From Clostridium_AD sp036569345 (GTDB lineage Bacteria; Bacillota; Clostridia; Clostridiales; Clostridiaceae), in NCBI RefSeq assembly GCF_036569345.1, contig NZ_DATCQT010000052.1:1-64000 (forward strand): DNA of 64,000 nucleotides, given 5' to 3'. The notes beneath the pieces are model-generated. The model searched no databases. It was not told where the DNA came from and saw only the letters and a program-made list of their open reading frames with translations. This document shows, one piece after another, positions 33,642 to 42,852 of the stretch; within the stretch, counting starts at the first letter, position 1; each line of letters begins with the position of its first letter. A program made the translations under genes and the position numbers.

Positions 33642-34535
33642 ATGAAAAGAAAAAGTTTAAAATTAATGGTGGCGGCATTAGCTGTTGCAATGACAGCAGG
33701 AATTTTTGCTGGTTGTTCAAGTAAAAAAACAACTGAAACCACTCCTAAAACTGAAACTGCCGCATTATCAGGTTCAATAACTGCAGCAGGATCAACTGCA
33801 CTTCAGCCTCTAGCTGAATTAGCTTCCCAAAAACTCTCCGATAAAAATCCAGGAGCAACAGTAAATGTTCAAGGCGGTGGAAGTGGTACTGGACTTACTC
33901 AGGTATCACAAGGTAGTGCACAAATAGGTAATTCAGATATATTTGCAAAAGATAAAACTGGAATTGATGCAACTGCATTAAAAGATAATAAGGTATGTGT
34001 TATAGGATTTGCAGCAGTTACAAACCCAAAAGCTAATGTAAAATCTTTAACAAAACAACAATTAATAGATATATTTACAGGCAAGATAAAAAATTGGAAA
34101 GAAGTTGGCGGTGCTGATATAAAAATTACTATTATAAATAGAACAAAGTCTTCAGGAACAAGAGCAACGTTCGTGCAATATGGATTGGATGGTAAGCAAG
34201 AGGCAGCTGGACTAACTGAGGATTCAAGTGGAGCTGTAGAAAAAGTAGTTAAACAGACTGATGGAGCAATTAGTTATTTAGCATTATCTTATTTTAATGA
34301 TGCAGCTAAAAAAGTAGGCTTAAACGTATTAAAAATAGATGGTGTTGAAGCAAATTCAGCAAATATAAGTACAGACAAATATAAAATTTGGTCATACGAA
34401 CATATGTATACTAAGGGCGAATCTACAGGAGTAACAAAAGCATTTATAGCTTATATGTTAAGTAGTGACATGAAAGCATCAATAATAAAATTAGGATACA
34501 TTCCAATGTCAGATATGAAAGCAACAAGAGATTAA
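33642..34535 (+). CDS. pstS: Phosphate-binding lipoprotein PstS
   Basis: Extracellular phosphate-binding protein of the Pst ABC transporter, 297 aa. Signal peptide with lipobox IFAGC (C25), a Thr/Glu-rich linker, then the PstS fold with GSTALQPLAE, GGGSGTG and NRTKSSGTRATF, the segments that form the phosphate pocket. AGACGGAGG precedes the ATG. First gene of pstSCAB-phoU. Confidence 0.95.
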   Translation: MKRKSLKLMVAALAVAMTAGIFAGCSSKKTTETTPKTETAALSGSITAAGSTALQPLAELASQKLSDKNPGATVNVQGGGSGTGLTQVSQGSAQIGNSDIFAKDKTGIDATALKDNKVCVIGFAAVTNPKANVKSLTKQQLIDIFTGKIKNWKEVGGADIKITIINRTKSSGTRATFVQYGLDGKQEAAGLTEDSSGAVEKVVKQTDGAISYLALSYFNDAAKKVGLNVLKIDGVEANSANISTDKYKIWSYEHMYTKGESTGVTKAFIAYMLSSDMKASIIKLGYIPMSDMKATRD

Positions 34536-34603
34536 TGTTCTCTAAAGGCTAGGTAAAACTAGTCTTTATTTTGCATTAAAATAATATTTTGGGGTAAAAT
34601 AAT

Positions 34604-35512
34604 ATGAAAAAAAATGGTATGAAAAAATTTCTTTTAAAACTTAAAAATGAATATTTAGGACGTGGATATGCAACATTTTGTGGTGCGATTATTGTTATTC
34701 TCACTTTCACCATCATATTATTCTTAACAACTAAAGGTTTAAATACATTTATAAAACACGGATACTCGATAACTAATTTTCTATTCTCTGGTGCTTGGAA
34801 TCCGGATGGCGGAGAGTCTTTAAAACCTCAATTTGGAACTTTAATATTTATTTTTGCTTCGACATTTGTGTCGTTTCTTGCGGTTCTTGTTAGTGCACCT
34901 GTAGGGGTAGCCTTAGCAGTATTTATGAATGTGATTTCACCAAAACTTGGGACAAAGGTTCTCCAACCTGCTATAGAATTGTTTGTTGGAATACCATCAG
35001 TTGTATATGGTTGGATAGGAGTAAGTGTATTAGTGCCTATTATTAAGGTTTTCTTTGGAGGAATCGGGTTTAGCCTGCTTGCAGGAGTACTCGTTATAAG
35101 CGTAATGATATTACCGACAATTGCAAGTATCTCCTCTGATGCTATAAGAACTATTCCAAAAGATTATATAGAAGCATCTTATGGACTTGGAGCAACGAGG
35201 TGGCAAACTATAATTAAGGTGATTATTCCTGCAGCTAAAAGTGGAATATTAACTGGAATTGTACTCGGAGTTTCAAGAGCTTTTGGAGAAGCACTTGCCG
35301 TGCAAATGGTAATAGGTAATTCAATTACATTCCCTAAAGGGCTACTTGGAACTACATCTACATTAACAAGTATTCTTACTATGGATATGGCAAATACAAT
35401 AGATGGAACACCTTGGAATGATGCATTATGGTCAATGGCGCTACTATTACTAATTATATCATTTATATTTATACTTATAATTAGAAAAATTGGGAAAAGG
35501 GGTGAGGCATAA
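34604..35512 (+). CDS. pstC: Phosphate ABC permease PstC
   Basis: Inner-membrane permease of the Pst system, 302 aa, six membrane segments. The EAA loop is EASYGLGATRWQTIIKVIIPAA, and VGIPSVVYGWIG is characteristic of PstC. Its stop overlaps the pstA start by one base. Confidence 0.95.
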   Translation: MKKNGMKKFLLKLKNEYLGRGYATFCGAIIVILTFTIILFLTTKGLNTFIKHGYSITNFLFSGAWNPDGGESLKPQFGTLIFIFASTFVSFLAVLVSAPVGVALAVFMNVISPKLGTKVLQPAIELFVGIPSVVYGWIGVSVLVPIIKVFFGGIGFSLLAGVLVISVMILPTIASISSDAIRTIPKDYIEASYGLGATRWQTIIKVIIPAAKSGILTGIVLGVSRAFGEALAVQMVIGNSITFPKGLLGTTSTLTSILTMDMANTIDGTPWNDALWSMALLLLIISFIFILIIRKIGKRGEA

Positions 35513-36399
35513 TGAGTTCTAAAGTTAAAGATAAAATAGCAACAATTGTTTTATATATAGTTTCTGCTTTAGTAATTTTATTACTTGTAAGCCTCATTGG
35601 GTATATAATATATAATGGACGAGAGTCATTAAATCTAAAGTTTCTGCTTGGTGAACCCAAAATTGGTGAAGCTGGTGGTGGAATTGGACGTCAATTATTT
35701 AATTCAATACACTTACTTGTAGTAACACTTATATTTACTATACCTTTGGGTGTAGGCGCTGGAATATATTTAGCTGAATACGCAAAAGAAGGCAAGATAT
35801 TAAATGTTATAAGATTATGCATAGAAACAATGGCGTCATTACCATCTATTGTAGTTGGTTTATTTGGGCTTTTAATTTTTGTTAACATGGCAAAATGGGG
35901 ATATTCTCTTCTTGCTGGAGCGTTAGCTATAACTATAATAAATCTACCAGGTATGACTAGAGTTTGTGAAAATGCTGTTAAAGCCGCATCATTTGGTGTT
36001 AAAGAAGCAAGTTTAGGATTAGGTGCAACTAGGTGGCAGACTCTTAAAAATGTTGTATTGCCATCTGCAATGCCTCAAATTTTAACAGGTGTTATACTAG
36101 CAGCAGGAAGAATATTTGGAGAAGCAGCAGCATTACTATATACTGCAGGTATGAGTGCTCCAAACTTAAACTTTACTACTTTAAGTTTAACAGATAAAGT
36201 TTCAGCTTTTAGTTTATTAAGGCCAGCGGAAACATTATCTGTCTACATATGGAAACTTAATTCAGAAGGAATGGTGCCCGATGCTACTAAGATAGCAAAT
36301 GGTGCTTCTGCGGTTTTAATAATAGCAGTGCTTATATTTAATATATCTGCAAGAATAATCGGAAAAAAAATATATGATTCTCATTCGGGAAGTAAATAG
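35512..36399 (+). CDS. pstA: Phosphate ABC permease PstA
   Basis: Second permease, 295 aa, six membrane segments, with EASLGLGATRWQTLKNVVLPS as the EAA loop and the LPSIVVGLFG motif. It pairs with PstC to form the channel. Coupled to pstC by a TAATG overlap; 12 bp before pstB. Confidence 0.95.
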   Translation: MSSKVKDKIATIVLYIVSALVILLLVSLIGYIIYNGRESLNLKFLLGEPKIGEAGGGIGRQLFNSIHLLVVTLIFTIPLGVGAGIYLAEYAKEGKILNVIRLCIETMASLPSIVVGLFGLLIFVNMAKWGYSLLAGALAITIINLPGMTRVCENAVKAASFGVKEASLGLGATRWQTLKNVVLPSAMPQILTGVILAAGRIFGEAAALLYTAGMSAPNLNFTTLSLTDKVSAFSLLRPAETLSVYIWKLNSEGMVPDATKIANGASAVLIIAVLIFNISARIIGKKIYDSHSGSK

Positions 36400-36411
36400 G
36401 GAGGTAACAAT

Positions 36412-37164
36412 ATGGGAATAGTTATAACAAAGAATTTAAATCTATATTATGGGAATTCTCAAGCGTTAAAGAATGTAAATATTGATATAGAGAAAAATTC
36501 AGTTACGGCACTTATAGGTCCATCAGGATGTGGTAAATCAACATTTTTACGTACTATAAACAGGATGAATGATTTAATAGAGTGTGTTAGAATAGAAGGA
36601 GAAGTAATATACGAAAATCAAAATATATACAAACCAGATTATGATGTTATAGATTTAAGGAAAAAAGTCGGAATGGTATTCCAAAAGGCTAATCCTTTTC
36701 CTATGTCAATATATGAAAATATAGCTTATGGTCCCAGAATTCATGGAATAAAAAATAAGAAAGAGCTTGATGAAATTGTGGAGACGAGTTTAAAGGGAGC
36801 TGTGCTTTGGGAAGAAGTAAAAGACAGGCTTAAAAAGAGTGCATTAGGATTATCTGGTGGACAACAGCAGCGTTTATGTATTGCTAGAACTTTGGCCGTA
36901 GAACCTGAGGTTTTATTGATGGATGAGCCAACATCTGCCTTAGATCCTATTTCAACTTTGAAAATCGAAGAATTAATGGATGTACTGAAAAAAAAATACA
37001 CAGTAATAATAGTAACTCATAATATGCAACAAGCAGGAAGAATTTCTGATCATACAGCATTCTTTTTAAATGGAGAAATTATTGAAAATGGAAAAACAGA
37101 GGAAATATTTTATAAACCTATAGATAAAAGAACAGAGGATTATATTACAGGAAGATTCGGCTAA
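36412..37164 (+). CDS. pstB: Phosphate ABC ATPase PstB
   Basis: ATPase of the Pst transporter, 250 aa. Walker A GPSGCGKST (36-44), Q-loop MVFQKANPFPMSIYENIAYG, signature LSGGQQQR, Walker B VLLMDEPTSALDP and the switch His in VTHNMQQ. GGGAGG precedes the ATG. Confidence 0.97.
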   Translation: MGIVITKNLNLYYGNSQALKNVNIDIEKNSVTALIGPSGCGKSTFLRTINRMNDLIECVRIEGEVIYENQNIYKPDYDVIDLRKKVGMVFQKANPFPMSIYENIAYGPRIHGIKNKKELDEIVETSLKGAVLWEEVKDRLKKSALGLSGGQQQRLCIARTLAVEPEVLLMDEPTSALDPISTLKIEELMDVLKKKYTVIIVTHNMQQAGRISDHTAFFLNGEIIENGKTEEIFYKPIDKRTEDYITGRFG

Positions 37165-37188
37165 AATATAAAAAAGGAAGGTGATTTT

Positions 37189-37845
37189 ATGGCAAGGAAA
37201 GTCTTTGAAGAGAATCTTCAAGAACTTCATAATGATCTCATTAGAATGGGGAGTATAGTTGAAAAACAAATTCATGACTGCATCGATGCTTTAGTTACTC
37301 ATAACACTGATAAAGCAGAAAAAATAATGAAGAATGATGATATAGTTGATGAACTAGAACGAGAAATAGAAAATAAAGCAATTAAATTAATTGCCATGCA
37401 GCAGCCTTTAGCAATAGATTTAAGAAACATTTTTACTATGACAAAAATAGTAACAGACCTAGAGAGAATGGCTGATCATGCTGTGGACGTTGCTAAAATT
37501 ACATTAAGATTAAAAAATGAAAAATATGTAAAGCAACTAATACATATACCTAGAATGGCTGAAATAGTAGTAGCTATGATAAAAGATGCCTTGGATGCCT
37601 ATGTGGCAGGAGATGTTGAAAAGGCGTATGCAGTTTGCAAACGAGATGATCAAGTAGATGCTATTTATAAGGAAGTATTTGGTGAACTCTTACAATTAAT
37701 GATTAAAGATCAAAGCACAATAAATCAAGCTACTCAATTTATATTTATCTGTAAGTGGCTAGAAAGAATTGCTGATCATACTACCAATATATGTGAATGG
37801 ACAATTTATTTAGTTACCGGAGAAAAAATTAATTTAAACGAATAA
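37189..37845 (+). CDS. phoU: Phosphate signalling protein PhoU
   Basis: PhoU, 218 aa, two three-helix bundles with metal-binding repeats (DLERMADHAVDVAK and ERIADHTTNICEW). It links Pst transport to PhoR and down-regulates the Pho response when phosphate is ample. GGAAGG precedes the ATG. Normal length. Confidence 0.96.
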   Translation: MARKVFEENLQELHNDLIRMGSIVEKQIHDCIDALVTHNTDKAEKIMKNDDIVDELEREIENKAIKLIAMQQPLAIDLRNIFTMTKIVTDLERMADHAVDVAKITLRLKNEKYVKQLIHIPRMAEIVVAMIKDALDAYVAGDVEKAYAVCKRDDQVDAIYKEVFGELLQLMIKDQSTINQATQFIFICKWLERIADHTTNICEWTIYLVTGEKINLNE

Positions 37846-37916
37846 TTTTGATGAAAAATACAAAAGCTACAATGAATATCTATAAACTTATAAAATATTG
37901 TAGTGGAGTAGTGATT

Positions 37917-38741
37917 ATGAAGAAAGAATATTTCAAAAGTTTTTTAATTTTTCTTTGTATTAGTTTGATAATGATAAGTTCTGGATGTAAAAAAGATTCT
38001 CAAACTAAGGAAAAACAATCTAAAAACATTAAAATAATTTGTGAAGATACAGTGTTGCCATTGGTAAATGATTTAGTGCGTGATTATAATTTAAATAACG
38101 ATTCTGTAGTTACTGTGGAATCAGCACAGAGAGAAAGTTCTTTTGATAAATTATATAATTCTGAAGTAGATGTACTAATTGGATATGTTCAGCCAAGTAA
38201 GACGAAGATCGAGGCTAAAATGCTAGCTTATGATGGAATAGGTATTATTGTTAATAAAAGCAATAAAGTAACCGGTGTAGGAATACAGGAATTAAAAAAA
38301 ATATATACCGGAAGTATAGTAAACTGGGAAACATTAAATGGAGAATCAAAAATCATAGTACCTGTAGCTTATAAAAACATTTCAAACTCTGTGGAGCAAG
38401 AATTTGGTACAAGAATAATGGATACTCCTGTAAAAGAATCAATGGTCAATAGCACGCAATATGTATCAAGTGTGGAAGAAATGAAAAATTTTGTTGCACA
38501 GAATAAATATGCTATAGGTTTTATACCTGGACAGTGGTATAATGAAGAAAGTAAGTTTTTAAGAGTCAATGGTATTGAAATAACCACTTCAAATTTAAAG
38601 AATAAACTTTATACTCTAAAATTTCCAATAAAAATGTATTTTTCAAAAGAAAAAGAAGATAGTTTAAAGGATCTTTTTCAGTATTTTAAAAGTGAAGATG
38701 GTAAAAAAATTATAAGAAAATATTGTATTGAAGCATTTTAA
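37917..38741 (+). CDS. Second PstS-like phosphate-binding lipoprotein
   Basis: 274-aa lipoprotein (signal peptide with lipobox MISSGC, C24) of the PstS/PBP_like_2 substrate-binding fold; SIVNWETLNGESKIIVPVAY resembles the region after the pocket in PstS. It is clearly divergent from the PstS at 33642: the GSTALQP and GGGSGTG pocket motifs are not present as such, and the Ser-Gly-Thr-Arg segment is replaced by NSVEQEFGTR. It may bind phosphate poorly, another oxyanion, or act as a sensor. GTGGAG precedes the ATG at 37917; a frame to 37848 has no such site. Last gene of the pst operon, with a terminator directly after. Confidence 0.75.
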   Translation: MKKEYFKSFLIFLCISLIMISSGCKKDSQTKEKQSKNIKIICEDTVLPLVNDLVRDYNLNNDSVVTVESAQRESSFDKLYNSEVDVLIGYVQPSKTKIEAKMLAYDGIGIIVNKSNKVTGVGIQELKKIYTGSIVNWETLNGESKIIVPVAYKNISNSVEQEFGTRIMDTPVKESMVNSTQYVSSVEEMKNFVAQNKYAIGFIPGQWYNEESKFLRVNGIEITTSNLKNKLYTLKFPIKMYFSKEKEDSLKDLFQYFKSEDGKKIIRKYCIEAF

Positions 38742-38767
38742 TACCTCCTTCTTAGGAGGTATTTTTA
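38740..38767 (+). terminator. Terminator of the pst operon
   Basis: AATACCTCC (38740-38748) and GGAGGTATT (38755-38763), 9-bp perfect stem with a 6-base loop and a T-run. Confidence 0.9.
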
Positions 38768-38872
38768 TTCTGTAATAAATTCTATGACTATTTTAATTTC
38801 TAATTTATGATATTTAAGAAACTTCAAAATAGGTGATATATGCTTTTTTTATACTTTTAAGGGCTAATCTCG

Positions 38873-38901
38873 TTGACTTAGGTATTTAATTCATGTAATA
38901 T
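38873..38901 (+). promoter_or_regulatory. Promoter of the DUF512-der-gpsA operon
   Basis: TTGACT (38873-38878), 17-bp spacer, TAATAT (38896-38901), about 150 bp before the DUF512 gene. The remaining intergenic sequence (38768-38872 and 38902-39040) shows no other element. Confidence 0.6.
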
Positions 38902-39051
38902 AACTTAATGGAATGATATAATTTATTATTGAACTAATGCTTATTCTAAATTTAATATTATATATTTAAATGTGGTATTAAATATTAATATAATATTTCT
39001 AATTCCTCACAAAACCTTTTTAGAAAGGGTATGGTTGAGCAGGAGGTTAAA

Positions 39052-40389
39052 ATGAAAAACCAAATATCTAAGATACTTGTAGGAAGTATTGCTGAAGAAA
39101 TTGAGTTAGAATTAGGAGATAGATTGATTAGTATAAACGGCAATGATGTAATAGACATTATAGATTACAAATTTTTAATTACTGATGAACTTATTAATAT
39201 AGAAATTGAAAAGGTAAATGGTGAAGTTTGGGATATTGAAGTAGAAAAAGAATATGATGAAGATTTGGGAATTCAATTTACTGATGTTATGTTAGATAAA
39301 CCAAAGAGTTGTCATAATAAATGTATATTTTGTTTTATTGACCAATTGCCAGAAGGAATGAGGGAAACTTTATATTTTAAAGATGATGATTCAAGATTAT
39401 CGTTTTTTCAAGGTAATTTTGTAACTTTGACTAATATGAAGGAAGAAGACATCGAGAGGATTATTAAATATAAGATAAGTCCTATCAATGTTTCTGTCCA
39501 TACTACTAATGTTGAGCTTAGAAAGATAATGTTAAACAATAAATTTGCTGGAAATGTATATGATAGATTAATTAGGCTGGCTGAAGGTGGTATTAAAATT
39601 AACTGTCAAGTGGTTTCTTGCCCAGGTATTAATAATGGAAAAGAACTTATAAAAACAATCGAGGATTTATATAAACTATATCCAAGCATTGAGAATCTAG
39701 CGGTTGTACCAGTCGGAATAACAAAATTTAGAGAAGGCTTATTTAATTTAACTTTGTATGATAAAAATACTGCAATAGAGGAAATAGAAAGTGTAAAAGA
39801 ATTACAAGCAAAATATATTAGTGAAATAGGCTCACCTTTTATAAGATTGTCTGACGAATTTTATGTTTTAGCACAAATTGATGTTCCTACAGAAGAGTTT
39901 TATGATGGGTATCAACAGTTAGAAGATGGTATCGGAATGATAAGGTTACTTAGAAGTGTTATAGATGAAGATCTAGAGACGTTAAAGCTAAATACTAGTG
40001 GAAGTTTTACTTTTATAACAGGGCATTCAGCTTACGCAGAAATACTAAAGATAGCTAAAAAAATTAATAAATATAATAATAAAATTAATATTGATGTAAA
40101 AAAAATAACAAATGTTTTTTTTGGAGAAACTATTACAGTTGCTGGACTTTTGACTGGAAATGATATAATTAAGCAATTGACAGGTGAAAAATTAGGGGAT
40201 TATTTAATTATTCCAAGAAATATGCTCAAAAGTGACTATGAATTAGGGAATGATGAGCAGCAAATATTCTTAGATAATATTACAATAAGTGATATAGAAA
40301 AAAGCTTAAATAGAAAAATTTTAATATGCGATTATTCAGGAGAAGATTTAATCCATATAATAAACCAAAATAGTCGGGAGGAAGAATAA
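39052..40389 (+). CDS. DUF512 protein with PDZ and radical-SAM-like cysteines
   Basis: 445-aa protein of the DUF512 (YtrB-unrelated, COG1625) family: an N-terminal PDZ-like domain (about 4-60), a CHNKCIFCF motif with C87, C91 and C94 in the CX3CX2C spacing of radical SAM enzymes, and the C-terminal DUF512 domain (PTEEFYDGYQQLEDGIGMIRL). The reaction is unknown. The gene very often precedes der in clostridia, as here with a one-base overlap, which hints at a ribosome- or GTPase-related role. AGGAGG sets the start at 39052. Confidence 0.85.
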   Translation: MKNQISKILVGSIAEEIELELGDRLISINGNDVIDIIDYKFLITDELINIEIEKVNGEVWDIEVEKEYDEDLGIQFTDVMLDKPKSCHNKCIFCFIDQLPEGMRETLYFKDDDSRLSFFQGNFVTLTNMKEEDIERIIKYKISPINVSVHTTNVELRKIMLNNKFAGNVYDRLIRLAEGGIKINCQVVSCPGINNGKELIKTIEDLYKLYPSIENLAVVPVGITKFREGLFNLTLYDKNTAIEEIESVKELQAKYISEIGSPFIRLSDEFYVLAQIDVPTEEFYDGYQQLEDGIGMIRLLRSVIDEDLETLKLNTSGSFTFITGHSAYAEILKIAKKINKYNNKINIDVKKITNVFFGETITVAGLLTGNDIIKQLTGEKLGDYLIIPRNMLKSDYELGNDEQQIFLDNITISDIEKSLNRKILICDYSGEDLIHIINQNSREEE

Positions 40390-41705
40390 TGGCAAAACCA
40401 ATAGTAGCAATTGTAGGAAGACCTAATGTGGGGAAATCTACTTTATTTAATAAGTTAGCAGGTAAAAGGATATCAATAGTTGATGATAAACCGGGTGTTA
40501 CAAGAGACAGAGTGTATGCAGATGCAGATTGGCTAAGGCATAATTTCACAATAATTGATACAGGCGGTATAGAAATTGAGAGTCAGGATATTATTTTAGC
40601 ACAGATGAGAAGACAGGCACAGATAGCTATAGAAACATCAGATGTTATAATCTTTATTGTAGACGGTAAACAAGGACTTACGGGTTCGGATAATGAAGTT
40701 GCCCAAATGTTAAGACAAAGCAAAAAGCCAATAGTTCTCGTAGTAAATAAAATAGACCATCTTGAACTAGAAGCAAATGCCTTTGAATTCTATAATTTAG
40801 GTATAGGTACCCCTGTGGCTATTTCTGCAACTCAAGGTCTTGGACTTGGAGATATGTTAGATGAAGTGGTTAAACATTTTGATAGTGTTTATTCAAACAC
40901 GGAAGACGAGGAATATATTCAAGTTGCAGTAGTAGGTAAACCAAATGTTGGTAAATCATCTCTAATAAATAGATTGCTTGGAGAAGAAAGAAATATAGTA
41001 ACAGATATCGCAGGTACTACAAGAGATGCAATAGATAGTAAATTAGAAACTGAGGAAGGTAAATTTATTCTTATAGATACCGCAGGAATAAGAAGAAAAA
41101 GCAAAGTTGAAGAAGGAATTGAAAGGTATAGCGTTATTAGAGCCTTAGCGGCCGTTGAGAGAGCTGATGTTGTTATACTTATACTAACAGCAACTGAAGA
41201 ATTAAGTGATCAAGATGAGAAAATTATAGGGTATGCTCACGAAATGAGAAAAGCCATTTTTGTTATAGTGAATAAATGGGATCTTATTGAAAAAGACACT
41301 AAGACTATGCTTGAGTATAAACAGAGAATTCAATCTGGTTTAAACTTTATGGCTTATGCACCTTATTTATTTATATCTGCTAAAACTGGCCAAAGAGTAC
41401 ATAAGGTATTAACAACAGTAAAAGAATGTTATGAAAATTATTCTAAAAGAATTTCTACTGGAATACTTAATGAGGTTGTAAATAAGGCTGTACTTATGAA
41501 AGAACCTCCCACAGTAGCAAATAAGAGATTGAAAATATTCTATGTTACTCAAGTAGACTCTAAGCCTCCAACATTTGTATTCTTTGTAAACAATACAAAT
41601 TTATTACATTTTTCTTATCAAAGATATTTAGAAAATCAATTGAGAAATAGTTTTGAATTTATTGGAACAGGTATAAAACTTATATTTAGGGAAAGGAAGG
41701 AATAA
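40389..41705 (+). CDS. der: Ribosome assembly GTPase Der (EngA)
   Basis: Double-GTPase needed for 50S subunit maturation, 438 aa. G domain 1 starts with GRPNVGKST, G domain 2 with GKPNVGKSS; both have DTAG/DTGG and NKID or NKWD motifs, and a KH-like C-terminal domain follows. The ATG overlaps the preceding stop (TAATG); gpsA starts one base after the stop codon. Confidence 0.97.
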   Translation: MAKPIVAIVGRPNVGKSTLFNKLAGKRISIVDDKPGVTRDRVYADADWLRHNFTIIDTGGIEIESQDIILAQMRRQAQIAIETSDVIIFIVDGKQGLTGSDNEVAQMLRQSKKPIVLVVNKIDHLELEANAFEFYNLGIGTPVAISATQGLGLGDMLDEVVKHFDSVYSNTEDEEYIQVAVVGKPNVGKSSLINRLLGEERNIVTDIAGTTRDAIDSKLETEEGKFILIDTAGIRRKSKVEEGIERYSVIRALAAVERADVVILILTATEELSDQDEKIIGYAHEMRKAIFVIVNKWDLIEKDTKTMLEYKQRIQSGLNFMAYAPYLFISAKTGQRVHKVLTTVKECYENYSKRISTGILNEVVNKAVLMKEPPTVANKRLKIFYVTQVDSKPPTFVFFVNNTNLLHFSYQRYLENQLRNSFEFIGTGIKLIFRERKE

Positions 41706-41706
41706 A

Positions 41707-42699
41707 ATGTTTAAAGTTGCTTTTCTAGGTGGTGGGAGTTTTGGTAGTGCATTATCAATTATGCTTGCCAAAAAAGGAACTGTAGTTAATATTTGGGATA
41801 GAAAGATTAGTGTTATTAATGATATTAATATTAAAAGAGAAAATATTAAATATTTACCCAGCGTTATCGTACCAGCGGGAGTAACAGCATTTACTGATGT
41901 AAAAGAGGTTATAAATGATAGTAAGATAATAGTACTCGCGGTGCCATCACATGCAATAAGAGAAATATGTAAGATGATAGTGCCACATTTAAAGCAAGAT
42001 CAAATTCTGGTTAGTATTGCAAAAGGAATTGAAGAGGGTTCCTCAAAAAGAATTTCACAAGTTATAGAAGAAGAAATTCCGAATAACCCAATAGTAATAC
42101 TCTCAGGTCCTAGCCATGCAGAAGAGGTTGCCTTAGATATACCTACAACAGTAGTGGTTACGTCTAAAAAAATGGAGTATGCAAAGATTGTTCAAGATGC
42201 ATTTATGACAAGTAAATTTAGAGTTTATACTAATGAAGATATTATTGGAGTAGAGATAGGCGGAGCAGTTAAAAACATTATAGCACTTGCTGCAGGTGTG
42301 TCAGATGGTATTGGCTATGGTGATAATGCGAAAGCTGCACTTATGACAAGAGGAATGAGTGAAATTATAAAAATAGGCACGAGACTTGGAGGTAGAATTG
42401 AAACATTCTATGGATTAACAGGTATGGGTGATCTTATAGTAACTTGTACTAGCATGCATAGTAGAAATAGGAGAGCCGGTATTTTGATTGGTAAGGGTGT
42501 ACCTATGGAAAAGGCTTGCGTAGAAATAGGAATGGTAGTAGAAGGTATAAAAGCAGTAAGAGCATTCTATGAATTGAAAGAGAAAGAACAGATTTCAATG
42601 CCTATCACCGATGTGCTTTATAAGGTATTATTCGAAGGTAAAGATCCTAAATATGGAGTATATGAATTGATGTCAAGAAATAAAAAAGATGAGTTTTAA
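41707..42699 (+). CDS. gpsA: Glycerol-3-phosphate dehydrogenase (NAD(P)+)
   Basis: Makes sn-glycerol 3-phosphate from dihydroxyacetone phosphate for phospholipid synthesis, 330 aa. Rossmann motif GGGSFGSAL near the N-terminus, LSGPSHAEEV, and the catalytic lysine region EIGGAVKNIIALAAGVSDG. It shares an operon with der, a common Firmicutes arrangement, and is followed by a terminator. Confidence 0.97.
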   Translation: MFKVAFLGGGSFGSALSIMLAKKGTVVNIWDRKISVINDINIKRENIKYLPSVIVPAGVTAFTDVKEVINDSKIIVLAVPSHAIREICKMIVPHLKQDQILVSIAKGIEEGSSKRISQVIEEEIPNNPIVILSGPSHAEEVALDIPTTVVVTSKKMEYAKIVQDAFMTSKFRVYTNEDIIGVEIGGAVKNIIALAAGVSDGIGYGDNAKAALMTRGMSEIIKIGTRLGGRIETFYGLTGMGDLIVTCTSMHSRNRRAGILIGKGVPMEKACVEIGMVVEGIKAVRAFYELKEKEQISMPITDVLYKVLFEGKDPKYGVYELMSRNKKDEF

Positions 42700-42730
42700 A
42701 AATCAGTATAAAATTAGTAATTATTTAAAG

Positions 42731-42770
42731 CCAATTTTTGTTAAGAAATTAATAAAAATTGGTTTTTTTT
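42731..42770 (+). terminator. Terminator after gpsA
   Basis: CCAATTTTT (42731-42739) pairs with AAAAATTGG (42754-42762), followed by eight T. Confidence 0.85.
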
Positions 42771-42852
42771 ATATATTTTTAATCTGTAGTAATATTTTAT
42801 TGATATCTTAAATATATTTATAGTGATAATAATAAGTAGTGGGAGGTATATA

